Source of the DNA: Sphingobium sp. CCH11-B1
GTDB lineage: Bacteria > Pseudomonadota > Alphaproteobacteria > Sphingomonadales > Sphingomonadaceae
Direction: 5' to 3'
Length of the DNA stretch: 12,806 nt
Assembly: GCF_001556865.1 (NCBI RefSeq)
Contig: NZ_LSJY01000007.1
Location: 1 to 12,806, forward strand
The notes under the pieces were generated by a model. It was given only the letters and a program-made list of their open reading frames with translations. It made no database searches and was not told where the DNA came from. Below are positions 1 to 6,300 of the stretch, in pieces. How positions within the stretch are numbered: position 1 is the stretch's first letter; each line of letters opens with the position of its first letter. Made by a program: the position numbers and the translations under genes.

Positions 1-55
1 ATCGGCGCAGAGCGACAGCCTACCTCTGACTGCCGCCAATCTTTGCAACAGAGCC
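1..55. mobile_element. IS6-family insertion sequence end (IS6100-like), element continues left of the window
   Basis: Positions 42-55 read TTTGCAACAGAGCC, the reverse complement of GGCTCTGTTGCAAA, which I recognise as the 14-bp terminal inverted repeat of IS6100. The adjoining bases 1-41 also match my memory of the IS6100 sub-terminal sequence. The element would end at 55, so the bases from 56 (cttcaccg) would be flank and possibly one copy of an 8-bp target duplication. The transposase gene lies outside the window. IS6100 is widespread on sphingomonad catabolic plasmids. The call rests on recall of the IS end, not on a search. Confidence 0.7.
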
Positions 56-135
56 CTTCACCGCACTACCATCGCGTATCATCCACGCCGATCTAACCCG
101 ATCCAGCGCGTACAATGGACGCGAGACACGATTGC

Positions 136-192
136 TACCAAAAAATGGCTACCAAATGGTATCATTAGGTACCAATAGTACCATTTAGGTAC
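136..192. promoter_or_regulatory. Candidate plasmid centromere (parS-like) repeat cluster
   Basis: This AT-rich stretch lies directly past the stop of the parB-like gene in otherwise GC-rich DNA. It holds repeated TACC/GGTA elements: gctacca at 134-140 and 148-154, ggta at 158, ggtacc at 168-173, gtacca at 178-183 and ggtac at 188-192. Those at 158, 168, 178 and 188 are 10 bp apart, about one helical turn. The 8-mer ttaggtac occurs at 165-172 and 185-192. Ribbon-helix-helix partition proteins typically bind arrays of short repeats, so this is a plausible binding site for the adjacent gene product. A related ttagatacc occurs upstream of parA at 6226-6234. Function is inferred. I see no gene in 56-195. 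Confidence 0.45.
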
Positions 193-195
193 TAT

Positions 196-555
196 CTAGT
201 CCGCCGTACCGAGGCCCTTGGATGCAGCTAGCGCTTGCAGTGCCTGTTCCAGCACGGCGCCAAGCGGCAGGTCGAGTTCGTCGGCCACGCGGTAGAGTTC
301 CGCGATAGTCTCTTCCGTTGCCTTGATATTGATCTGTTGATTACGCCCGGTTGTCCGCCGTCGACGCCGCAGCGGCCGGGAAGGCGAGGGGGCGGTTTCA
401 GCTGTGTCGGTACCGGCGGCCTTGCGCTGCGCCTTGCGGCTTGGGAAATCGCTGGCCTGCGCGATCTCGTCGATTGCGGCTGCCGGCACTGGCTTCGATT
501 TCCCTTGGGGAGCGAAATCGTCGAGGTCGCCGAAAGGGTTGGCTCTGCTCATCAT
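196..555 (-). CDS. ParB-like plasmid partition/stability protein (putative ribbon-helix-helix)
   Basis: This is a small basic protein of 119 residues. Residues 1-40 (NPFGDLDDFAPQ, then IDEIAQASDFPSRKA) match the N-terminal pattern of proteins annotated as 'stability/partitioning determinant' on sphingomonad plasmids. A basic linker (RRRRR, about 63-67) precedes a C-terminal part that fits a ribbon-helix-helix fold: strand QQINIKAT (73-80), helix EETIAELYRVADELD (81-95), turn at P97, helix GAVLEQALQALAAS (99-112). Such proteins usually bind centromere repeats, bridge them to the ParA ATPase and repress the par operon. The start overlaps the parA stop as ATGA (ATG at 555 or 552), showing it was the second gene of a parA-parB operon. 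The transposon now separates it from the operon's promoter, so its expression is uncertain. Family recognised from pattern only. Confidence 0.7.
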   Translation of the reverse strand: MMSRANPFGDLDDFAPQGKSKPVPAAAIDEIAQASDFPSRKAQRKAAGTDTAETAPSPSRPLRRRRRTTGRNQQINIKATEETIAELYRVADELDLPLGAVLEQALQALAASKGLGTAD

Positions 556-1138
556 GCCGTTCCCACATTGGAAGTAGCGGCAGTCTTGCCGGAATCGCCG
601 CGCGCTGCCCGCAGCCGCTCGATCACTTCGGCGGCGAACTGTTCGGCATTCGCCTGCGCCTTGTCGAGGTTGGACACCTCGCGCGGATCGAGGTTGTCCA
701 GCGTCTGCCGGAACGAGAACACCGCACGGAACGCCTCGCGCTCGTTGAGCTGTGTATCGAACACCGGAACCCCGGCATCGAGCAAGCCGCCCTGGATATG
801 TCCCATCGTGCGCGTGCGGATAATCGGCGATGTGCGCGTCAGCAGCACCCCGTAAGGCACCGCGCGCCCGGTCATCTTTTCATGCTGCTTGAGCACTCGG
901 ATAGCCCGGCTCGCCTGTTCGGCATCAAGCTGCGAACCCTGCATCGGGATCACCACCAGGTCCGCCTGGCTGACGGCCAACAGCACGATCTTGGCCGCGG
1001 TGCCTTCCAGGTCGACAACCACGAACGGCGTCTTCGCGGCGGCTTCCTCGATCCGGTCGATGATCGTATCTTCGTCGACATCGGCCAGGATCGACAGGTT
1101 GGCTGGCAGGGCGGTCCCTTTGCTCCAGCTGGCGATAG
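552..1138 (-). pseudogene. parA: parA, 3' fragment (partition ATPase interrupted by a transposon)
   Basis: Read from the transposon edge, the frame begins PIASWSKGTALPANLSIL and runs to TGTA then TGA at 552, about 195 codons. It contains the ParA core segment FVVVDLEGTAA (Walker B region, VVVDLEG) and PMQGSQLDAEQASRAI, but no Walker A loop. Upstream in frame, a TGA at 1145-1143 inside the left inverted repeat closes it. The first usable start is a GTG at 1022, which would give an ATPase-dead 156-residue protein. Joined to the 5' fragment at 6050-6178 after removal of 1139-6049 and one gatag, it gives a single 236-codon ParA with DADPNHPI running straight into ASWSKG. The stop overlaps the parB-like start (ATGA). 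ParA normally positions plasmids by ATP-driven movement; this copy should not function. Confidence 0.88.
1134..1138. repeat. Left 5-bp target-site duplication (gatag)
   Basis: The bases gatag directly abut the left inverted repeat and are repeated exactly at 6050-6054 next to the right one. A 5-bp duplication is the hallmark of Tn3-family insertion. Confidence 0.92.
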
Positions 1139-1176
1139 GGGGTCAGGACATAGAACGGGCACAGATATACGCTAAG
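1139..1176 (+). repeat. Left terminal inverted repeat of the Tn3-family element (38 bp)
   Basis: It begins ggggtcaggacatagaac and ends atatacgctaag. It matches the reverse complement of 6012-6049 at 33 of 38 positions; mismatches are at repeat positions 7, 9, 13, 21 and 23. The GGGG start and the ACGCTAAG inner end are typical of Tn3-family repeats. Confidence 0.93.
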
Positions 1177-1191
1177 CGTCTCTGCGCGCAC

Positions 1192-1734
1192 TTATGGGTC
1201 GACTCTATGCGTCGACGACTCCAGCATTCCAAAGGCATCCATCGGACAGTTGTAGCATCGCCTCTCGTCGCAGAGCCGGCATATCGTCAGCGCCGAGACA
1301 GCGTCGTCAGACATCTGCGCAAGTATTGTCTCGGCAATACGTTCCAGCACGAGGCGGTCAGCATTCGAGACATGGCTAAGGATTTCGGATAAAGTCTCGT
1401 TTCTTCGTTGCAGGATCGCAGATAGGCGAGTCTCGCCTGCCTCAGTGAGCATCAGCGCTACTGCACGACGGTCCCGTAGCGCTTTGGATCGAACGGCGAA
1501 CCCGGCTGCAACCAATCGATCGACAAGCCGCACCGTCCCCGCGTGGGACAAGCCTAGCACCCGTCCTAATTCGTCGATCGAAAGACCGGTCGCGTGACCG
1601 ATGACGACGATCGCCGCGGTGGTTTCGCCACCGCCGGGTATCGTCGGGTCGAATGCCGCCTTCTTAATTCGATCGGTGATGCCCACTGCGAGGGCGCCGA
1701 ACAGATTGACGAGCCGGTCCGAGAGTACGTTCAA
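1192..1734 (-). CDS. MarR-family transcriptional regulator with C-terminal four-cysteine cluster
   Basis: The 180-residue protein has a MarR-type winged helix-turn-helix. The HTH falls at about 51-79 (LSIDELGRVLGLSHAGTVRL, then VDRLVAAGF), followed by a wing with the MarR-like RSKALRDRRAVALMLTEAG (82-100). The C-terminus carries C152, C155, C160 and C163 as CRLCDERRCYNC, a CX2C-X4-CX2C pattern outside the standard MarR fold. That suggests metal binding or thiol-based redox sensing (inference). The start is a TTG at 1734 with a GAGG-like site about 7 nt upstream; an in-frame TGA lies just upstream, so no longer form exists. It is divergent from the DUF417 gene across a 104-bp gap holding a 15-bp palindrome, the usual layout for a MarR repressor controlling itself and its neighbour. 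It lies inside the transposon as cargo. Confidence 0.82.
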   Translation of the reverse strand: MNVLSDRLVNLFGALAVGITDRIKKAAFDPTIPGGGETTAAIVVIGHATGLSIDELGRVLGLSHAGTVRLVDRLVAAGFAVRSKALRDRRAVALMLTEAGETRLSAILQRRNETLSEILSHVSNADRLVLERIAETILAQMSDDAVSALTICRLCDERRCYNCPMDAFGMLESSTHRVDP

Positions 1735-1766
1735 AGGGTTGCCTCATTCATTGACGGCGTATAGTG

Positions 1767-1781
1767 TATGCGCAGCGCATA
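1767..1781. promoter_or_regulatory. Probable MarR operator palindrome
   Basis: TATGCGC-A-GCGCATA is a perfect 7+1+7 inverted repeat in the middle of the marR/DUF417 divergent intergenic region (1735-1838). MarR dimers bind palindromes of this size overlapping divergent promoters. A TTGACG at 1751-1756 could be a -35 for the plus-strand gene, but I see no convincing -10 at normal spacing. Operator identity is inferred from symmetry and location. Confidence 0.55.
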
Positions 1782-1838
1782 TATCACGCCTGTCTAAGCA
1801 TGAAGGCAGGTCATGCGCCATGATGAAAGCGAGGCACC

Positions 1839-2315
1839 ATGTTTTCGACATTACACATAGCTGAAAAGACGACCGGCTCTCGCGGGTCTCTCGCGTTGCT
1901 GCGCTGGGCGCTGGTGGTCATCTTTCTCTGGTTCGGTTGCATGAAATTCACGAGCTATGAAGCGATGGGCATCGCGCCATTGATGAAGAACAGTCCGATC
2001 ATGAGCTGGATTCCGGCCGTTTTTGGGGTGCAGGGTGGAAGCTATTTTATAGGCACCGTCGAGCTCGCGACGGCCGCTGCGCTGATTATCGGTGCTTTCA
2101 ACAAGACGGCCTCCGCTCTCGGCGCGGCGATGTCATGCCTGACTTATGCCGTGACACTGACGTTTTTCCTGAGCACGCCTGGCGTCGCCGAGCCGACCGC
2201 TGGCGGGTTCCCGGCGATTTCGGCCGGAACCGGACAGTTCCTGTTGAAGGACCTGGTGCTTCTTGCGGCATCAGCGTGCCTTCTACTTGCGTCCATACGG
2301 ACAGCAGACGCGTGA
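1839..2315 (+). CDS. DUF417 (YkgB/RclC-like) inner-membrane protein
   Basis: The 158-residue protein has four predicted membrane segments at about 18-36, 68-87, 92-112 and 134-152. Family features of DUF417 visible here are RWALVVIFLWFGCMKFTSYEA near the N-terminus, a periplasmic-type NSPIMSW segment, and GGFPAISAGTGQFLLKDLVLLAAS near the C-terminus. Length fits the family. The characterised member RclC of E. coli belongs to a reactive-chlorine-species resistance operon, though its biochemical role is unclear. ATG at 1839 is preceded by GAGG (1831-1834) at 4 nt, which supports this start. It is transcribed divergently from the Cys-rich MarR regulator and probably repressed by it. The pair is transposon cargo, so an oxidant-stress phenotype is a reasonable but unproven guess. 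Confidence 0.85.
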   Translation: MFSTLHIAEKTTGSRGSLALLRWALVVIFLWFGCMKFTSYEAMGIAPLMKNSPIMSWIPAVFGVQGGSYFIGTVELATAAALIIGAFNKTASALGAAMSCLTYAVTLTFFLSTPGVAEPTAGGFPAISAGTGQFLLKDLVLLAASACLLLASIRTADA

Positions 2316-2388
2316 CGGCAAACAGGTGATAGGCGACGCTCCGGACCTGCGCTTTTGCCGAACCATACCCGCCTCAGCCCATAACGAT

Positions 2389-2445
2389 CGACAAACCCTG
2401 TCGCTTTGATAGGGTGTTCGAAAACATGCTTTCGAGGGTTTGTCG
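2389..2445. other. Putative res (resolution) site upstream of tnpR
   Basis: The 133-bp gap between the DUF417 stop and the tnpR ATG is rich in inverted repeats, as expected for res. CGACAAACCCT (2389-2399) is an exact 11-bp inverted repeat of AGGGTTTGTCG (2435-2445). Between them lie ACCCT/AGGGT (2395-2399/2411-2415) and TCGAAA/TTTCGA (2418-2423/2430-2435). Tn3 resolvases bind three such dyad subsites within about 120 bp immediately upstream of their gene, and the site doubles as the tnpR promoter region. Subsite borders cannot be fixed by eye. Confidence 0.6.
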
Positions 2446-2448
2446 TAC

Positions 2449-3033
2449 ATGCTGGTCGGATATATGCGGGTGTCAACGACCGATGACCGCCAAACGGTCG
2501 ATCTCCAGCGGGACGCGCTCGTCGCAACCGGGGTCGATCATCGGCATCTCCATACCGACAAGGCATCCGGCGCGCGCGACGACCGACCAGGCCTGAAAGC
2601 CTGCCTCGACTATCTGAACGCGGGCGACACACTGATCGTGTGGAAGCTCGACCGGCTCGGACGCTCGCTGCCGCACCTGCTGACGATCGTCACCGATCTG
2701 AAGGCGCGCGGCATCGCGTTCCGGTCGCTGACCGAGCAGATGGATACGACCACGCCGCACGGCGAATTGCTGTTCTCGCTGTTCGGTGCATTGGCACAAT
2801 ATGAGCGTGCGCTCACGCGCGAACGGGTGATGGCGGGACTGGCTGCTGCCAAACGCCGGGGACGCCAAGGTGGCCGCCCGCCGATGATCGACGCCGAAAC
2901 GCTCGAGCGGATCACCGCCGCGCTGGATGGCGGGGCCAGCAAGGCGTCCGTCTGCCGGACCTTCAAGGTGCCGCGTTCGACCCTTCTCGGCACGCTTGCC
3001 CGGATCGGCTGGACCGCACCGGCCAAGGTCTAA
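2449..3033 (+). CDS. tnpR: Tn3-family serine resolvase TnpR
   Basis: This 194-residue serine recombinase resolves transposition cointegrates at the adjacent res site. The N-terminal catalytic domain begins MLVGYMRVSTTDDRQ, with R7 and the nucleophile S9. The WKLDRLGRSL block gives R69 and R72, and the family segment LLFSLFGALAQYERALTRERV (108-127) follows. A C-terminal HTH (about 150-186: ETLERITAALDGGASKASVC, then FKVPRSTLLGTL) binds DNA. I chose the ATG at 2449 because it gives the standard family N-terminus; a TTG at 2440 would add three residues but sits inside the res palindrome. The stop (3031-3033) is 4 nt before the tnpA ATG, so the two are probably co-transcribed. Intact, with all catalytic residues present. 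Confidence 0.95.
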   Translation: MLVGYMRVSTTDDRQTVDLQRDALVATGVDHRHLHTDKASGARDDRPGLKACLDYLNAGDTLIVWKLDRLGRSLPHLLTIVTDLKARGIAFRSLTEQMDTTTPHGELLFSLFGALAQYERALTRERVMAGLAAAKRRGRQGGRPPMIDAETLERITAALDGGASKASVCRTFKVPRSTLLGTLARIGWTAPAKV

Positions 3034-3037
3034 GCCG

Positions 3038-6016
3038 ATGCCGCGTCGCGCCGTCCTGTCGGACGAGCAACGCGCGGCGTTGCTCGCGCTTCCCGACGAC
3101 GAAACCCTGCTCGTCCAGCACTGGACATTGAGCCGGGACGACTTGGCCATCATCGTCCGCCGGAGGCGACCGCATAACCGGCTGGGTTTCGCGATCCAGC
3201 TTTGCGCGCTGCGCTATCCTGGCCGTTTCCTGCGACCCGGTGAACTGATCCCTGATACGCCGCTCGCGTTCGTCGCAGAGCAATTGCAGGTCGGACCCGA
3301 GGTGCTGGCCGACTACGCGACGCGCGGCCCGACCCGGTACGAACAGCTCGATGCACTGCGCGATGCATTCGGCTTCATGCCGCTCAGTCGGCCGCTGCGA
3401 ACGACGTTGCAGGAATGGCTCCTGCCGATCGCGCTGACGACGACCAGCGGGGCTAGGCTGGCGCGCGTGATGCTGGATGAGTGCCGGCGACGGCGCATCA
3501 TTGTGCCGGGCATCAGTTCGGTCGAGCGGATGGTCGCACAGGCGTTGCTCGATGCCGAACGCCATGTCGCCGAGCATCTGACCCGAGGACTCGATGCTCG
3601 ACAGCGCCGGCTGCTCGATGCGCTTCTCCTGCCCCACACAGGCACGAACTTGAGCGATCTGGCCTGGGTGCGGCAGTCACCCGGCAAGCCCGGCCGAAAG
3701 ACATTCGCCGCCATCATCGAGCGACTGACACTGCTTCGGGCCATCGGGATCGATCCGGATATCGCCGTAGGCGTCCATCCCGAGCGCCTCCGACGCCTGT
3801 GCCAGGAAGGCGTGCGGCTGACCGCGCAACATGTTCGGACGCTGCAAGCGACGCGGCGTCGCGCCACATTGGTGGCGACCATCCTCGAAACCATCGTTAC
3901 CCTCACCGACGATGCGGTGCTGATGTTCGATCGCCTGCTTGGGCAGATGTTCCGGCGCGAACAGAACAGCGCGGACACGACACTCAAGCGCAACCGGCGC
4001 ACCATCAACGGCAAAATCCGGCTGCTTGCCCAACTCGGCGCTGCCTTGCTCGCCGCCAAGATATCAGGTGGCGATATCGGCGCTGCGGTCGAGGCAGCGA
4101 TCGGATGGAATGATCTCGGCCGCGAGGTCGATGAAGCCCGCAAGCTGATCCGCCCCGATTCGGTCGATCCCGTCGCGGTCGCCGCGACCAATTACCCCGT
4201 CCTCCGACAGGTCGGTCCCTCGTTCATCGCCTCGTTCACATTCGGGGCGGTGCCAGCCTGCCATGCGCTCGCGCGAGCGGTCGCGATCATGCGCGACCTT
4301 CATTTTGGTCATCTGCGCAAATTGCCTGCAGGCACGCCAGTCGGCTTCATCCGGCAAGCTTGGCGTCGGGCGATCGGCACCGGCATTCCCGATCGCAGGA
4401 TCTATGAATTGTGCGTGCTGGTCGAGCTTCGCGACCGGCTTCGCGCCGGCGACATGTGGGTCGAGGGAAGCCGACGCTATCGTGCTGTCGAGCAGCAACT
4501 CATTCCTGCCCCCGTATTCGCCAACATGCGCGCGGCCGGCCCCTTGCCGATACCGGCACCGGATACGGCCGATATCTGGCTGGCCGAACGACGCGCCCGC
4601 CTCGCCCGTCGATTGGCCGAGGTCGAGCGAAAGGCGGAGACGGACGCGCTGGAAGACGTGCAGCTCAGCTTGGGCAGGCTGCGGATTTCGCCCTTGAAGG
4701 CGATTACTCCCGAGGAATCCGATACCGCCCTTGCGCCGCTCTATGCGCATCTGCCCGCGATCCGCATCACCGACCTTCTTGCCGAAGTCGATCGATGGAC
4801 CGGGTTCAGCCAGTGCTTCACGCATCTGCAAAGTGGCCGTGCCGCGGATGAACCACGTGCGATCCTCACGGCGGTGCTCGCCGATGCCACCAATCTGGGC
4901 CATACGCGCATGGCGGAAGCCTGCAATCTCGTGACCCAGCGCCAACTCGGTTGGCTCGCCTCGTGGCATCTGCGCGAGGAAACCTACGGTCGCGCGCTCG
5001 CCCGGCTTGTCGACGCCCAACACACCGCGCCGCTGGCCGCGCTGTTCGGGTCCGGCACCTCGTCCAGCTCAGACGGTCAGAACTTTCCGCTCGACCGCCG
5101 CGCCCAGGCAACCGGCGCAGTCAATCCGCACAAGGGGACAGAGCCGGCTGTCTCCTTTTACAGCCACGTCTCGGATCGCTACGCGCCGTTCCATTCCACA
5201 GTTATCTCCGCTTCGGCGAGCGAGGCGGCACAGGTGCTCGACGGGCTGCTCCACCACGGCGCCGATCTGCACATCGAAGAGCATCACGTCGATGGCGGGG
5301 GCGTCTCCGACCATGTGTTCGCGCTATGTCATCTGCTTGGGTTCCGGTTCGCGCCGCGTATCCCGAATATCGCCGCACGCCGTTTGCACCTGTTTAACGG
5401 CATCGAACCCGGCCCCGATATTGCGCCGCTGGTCGCGGGCCGCATCGACGAAGGTCTGATCGAGGCACACTGGGACGACGTGCTGCGACTGGGAACCTCG
5501 ATCCGCACAGGCGTCGTCAGCGCCTCGATCATGCTGGAACGGCTCGGCTCCTATCCACGCGCCAACGGCCTGGCACTGGCGTTGCGCGAGATCGGTCGCG
5601 TCGAGCGTACCCTGTTCACGCTCGACTGGATCGAGCAGCCCGAACAGCGTCGCCGCGCCACCCGCGAACTCAACAAGGGAGAAGCGGAAAATGCCCTGAA
5701 ACGCGCCATCTTCTTCCATCGCATCGGCCGTATCCGCGATCATGCGCTGCAAGCCCAAAGCCATCGGGCGAGCGCGCTGAACCTCGTCGCCGGTGCCATC
5801 GTCCTGTGGAACACGACCTACCTGCAAGCCGCCCGGATGCATCTCGCCAACCTCGGCCGGCCGGTCCCGCCGGACCTGCTGCAACACCTATCACCGCTCG
5901 GTTGGCAGCATATCAATCTCACCGGCGATTACCTCTGGACCGATCCCGATGCGCCATCCACCGCGCTCAGACCGCTTCGCCAGATGCGCGCCGTCGAAGG
6001 CACGGCAAAACCTTAG
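3038..6016 (+). CDS. tnpA: Tn3-family transposase TnpA (DDE)
   Basis: The 992-residue length is normal for Tn3 TnpA. The N-terminus (VLSDEQRAALLALPDDE, then LVQHWTLSRDDL) is the DUF4158 DNA-binding region that recognises the terminal repeats. The C-terminal Tn3 DDE domain is intact: D679 in GTSSSSDGQNF, D752 in EEHHVDGGGVSDHVFALCHL, and E882 in LNKGEAENALKRAIFF. The 130-residue D752-E882 spacing equals that of Tn3 (D765-E895). The ATG at 3038 was preferred over an upstream ATG at 2927, which lies inside tnpR and would add an unrelated proline/arginine-rich leader. The stop TAG (6014-6016) lies within the right inverted repeat. The enzyme acts in trans on the 38-bp ends and makes the 5-bp duplication seen here. 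No frameshift is visible. Confidence 0.96.
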   Translation: MPRRAVLSDEQRAALLALPDDETLLVQHWTLSRDDLAIIVRRRRPHNRLGFAIQLCALRYPGRFLRPGELIPDTPLAFVAEQLQVGPEVLADYATRGPTRYEQLDALRDAFGFMPLSRPLRTTLQEWLLPIALTTTSGARLARVMLDECRRRRIIVPGISSVERMVAQALLDAERHVAEHLTRGLDARQRRLLDALLLPHTGTNLSDLAWVRQSPGKPGRKTFAAIIERLTLLRAIGIDPDIAVGVHPERLRRLCQEGVRLTAQHVRTLQATRRRATLVATILETIVTLTDDAVLMFDRLLGQMFRREQNSADTTLKRNRRTINGKIRLLAQLGAALLAAKISGGDIGAAVEAAIGWNDLGREVDEARKLIRPDSVDPVAVAATNYPVLRQVGPSFIASFTFGAVPACHALARAVAIMRDLHFGHLRKLPAGTPVGFIRQAWRRAIGTGIPDRRIYELCVLVELRDRLRAGDMWVEGSRRYRAVEQQLIPAPVFANMRAAGPLPIPAPDTADIWLAERRARLARRLAEVERKAETDALEDVQLSLGRLRISPLKAITPEESDTALAPLYAHLPAIRITDLLAEVDRWTGFSQCFTHLQSGRAADEPRAILTAVLADATNLGHTRMAEACNLVTQRQLGWLASWHLREETYGRALARLVDAQHTAPLAALFGSGTSSSSDGQNFPLDRRAQATGAVNPHKGTEPAVSFYSHVSDRYAPFHSTVISASASEAAQVLDGLLHHGADLHIEEHHVDGGGVSDHVFALCHLLGFRFAPRIPNIAARRLHLFNGIEPGPDIAPLVAGRIDEGLIEAHWDDVLRLGTSIRTGVVSASIMLERLGSYPRANGLALALREIGRVERTLFTLDWIEQPEQRRRATRELNKGEAENALKRAIFFHRIGRIRDHALQAQSHRASALNLVAGAIVLWNTTYLQAARMHLANLGRPVPPDLLQHLSPLGWQHINLTGDYLWTDPDAPSTALRPLRQMRAVEGTAKP

Positions 6017-6049
6017 CGTATATCTGGGTCCGTTCTGTGTACCGACCCC
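6012..6049 (-). repeat. Right terminal inverted repeat of the Tn3-family element (38 bp)
   Basis: Read on the minus strand it starts ggggtcggtacacagaac and ends atatacgctaag, matching the left repeat at 33 of 38 positions. It includes the last codons and stop of tnpA. Confidence 0.93.
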
Positions 6050-6054
6050 GATAG
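6050..6054. repeat. Right 5-bp target-site duplication (gatag)
   Basis: Exact copy of 1134-1138 abutting the right inverted repeat. It falls in the codons for Pro42-Ile43 of ParA. Confidence 0.92.
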
Positions 6055-6178
6055 GGTGATTGGGATCCGCATCCACCACCGTGACAGGCGCCGCCCGCGC
6101 AAGTTCGGAGGCGAGGAGCAGGGCGGCGGTGGTCTTGCCGACGCCTCCCTTGGGGCTGACGAAGACGATGGTAGGCAT
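6050..6178 (-). pseudogene. parA: parA, 5' fragment (partition ATPase N-terminus)
   Basis: The 43 codons start MPTIVFVSPKGGVGKTTAAL and end VVDADPNHPI. The deviant Walker A loop KGGVGKTT (residues 10-17) and the DADPN motif (36-40) identify a ParA/Soj-type ATPase of the small plasmid class. The frame then runs into the right inverted repeat and antisense tnpA sequence until a stop at 5891, so any product would be a 95-residue chimera lacking the rest of the ATPase. Its continuation is the 3' fragment at 552-1138. The ATG at 6178 gives the standard ParA N-terminus; a TTG at 6214 would add 12 atypical residues. No strong ribosome-binding site is visible, and two GGCTATCCT repeats lie just upstream. 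Confidence 0.9.
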
Positions 6179-6185
6179 AGACCAG

Positions 6186-6240
6186 AGGATAGCCACAGGA
6201 TAGCCGGGAAGCAATCCGATAGCTATTAGATACCATTAAG
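6186..6240 (-). promoter_or_regulatory. parA leader with repeats; candidate par operon promoter/operator
   Basis: On the minus strand GGCTATCCT occurs twice (6205-6197 and 6194-6186), 11 bp apart, immediately upstream of the parA ATG. Further upstream, ttagatacc (6226-6234) resembles the ttaggtacc element of the repeat cluster past parB (165-173). Shared motifs at the operon's two ends fit autoregulation by the ribbon-helix-helix protein. A precise -35/-10 cannot be assigned. Confidence 0.35.
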
Positions 6241-6300
6241 ATATCTTTTTCAGGACCCGGGTCGGCAGCCTTTTCTCTTGTGATCGGGCTTGATGGGAGT

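Larger units (their letters stand above)
1139..6049 (+). mobile_element. Complete Tn3-family transposon (4911 bp) carrying a marR-DUF417 cargo
   Basis: The element is bounded by 38-bp inverted repeats and flanked by exact gatag duplications. It encodes a full-length Tn3-type transposase (tnpA) and a serine resolvase (tnpR), with a res-like palindromic region just before tnpR. Between the left repeat and res sit two divergent cargo genes, a MarR-type regulator and a DUF417 membrane protein. All frames are open and both ends are intact, so it looks capable of transposition, and its insertion into parA is probably recent. The layout (cargo, res, tnpR, tnpA, with the tnpA stop inside the right repeat) is that of the Tn3 family. 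I cannot name the exact element. Confidence 0.93.

Noticed and set aside
136..192. CRISPR array or replication iterons
   Set aside because: Repeat units are only 4-8 bp, with spacing too short for CRISPR, and no replication initiator gene is present. Centromere/operator sites fit the partition genes better.
552..1022. A stand-alone 156-residue ParA-like gene starting at GTG 1022
   Set aside because: It lacks the Walker A loop, and its frame continues upstream to the transposon edge, where it joins the 5' fragment after in silico excision. It is a gene remnant.
235..1392. Several long plus-strand open frames (206, 274 and 167 codons) over the par and left transposon region
   Set aside because: They lie antisense to parB, parA and marR, have no recognisable domain, and are the usual by-product of GC-rich coding DNA.
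2927..3037. N-terminal extension of the transposase from ATG 2927
   Set aside because: These 37 codons overlap tnpR in another frame and are unlike Tn3 transposase N-termini; ATG 3038 gives the expected start.
2473..5023. Long minus-strand frames opposite tnpR and tnpA (up to 319 codons)
   Set aside because: Antisense shadows of the resolvase and transposase with no domain features.
5891..6214. A 107-codon minus-strand frame with a ParA N-terminus
   Set aside because: Only 43 residues are ParA. The rest reads through the right inverted repeat and antisense tnpA, so it is kept only as the parA 5' fragment.
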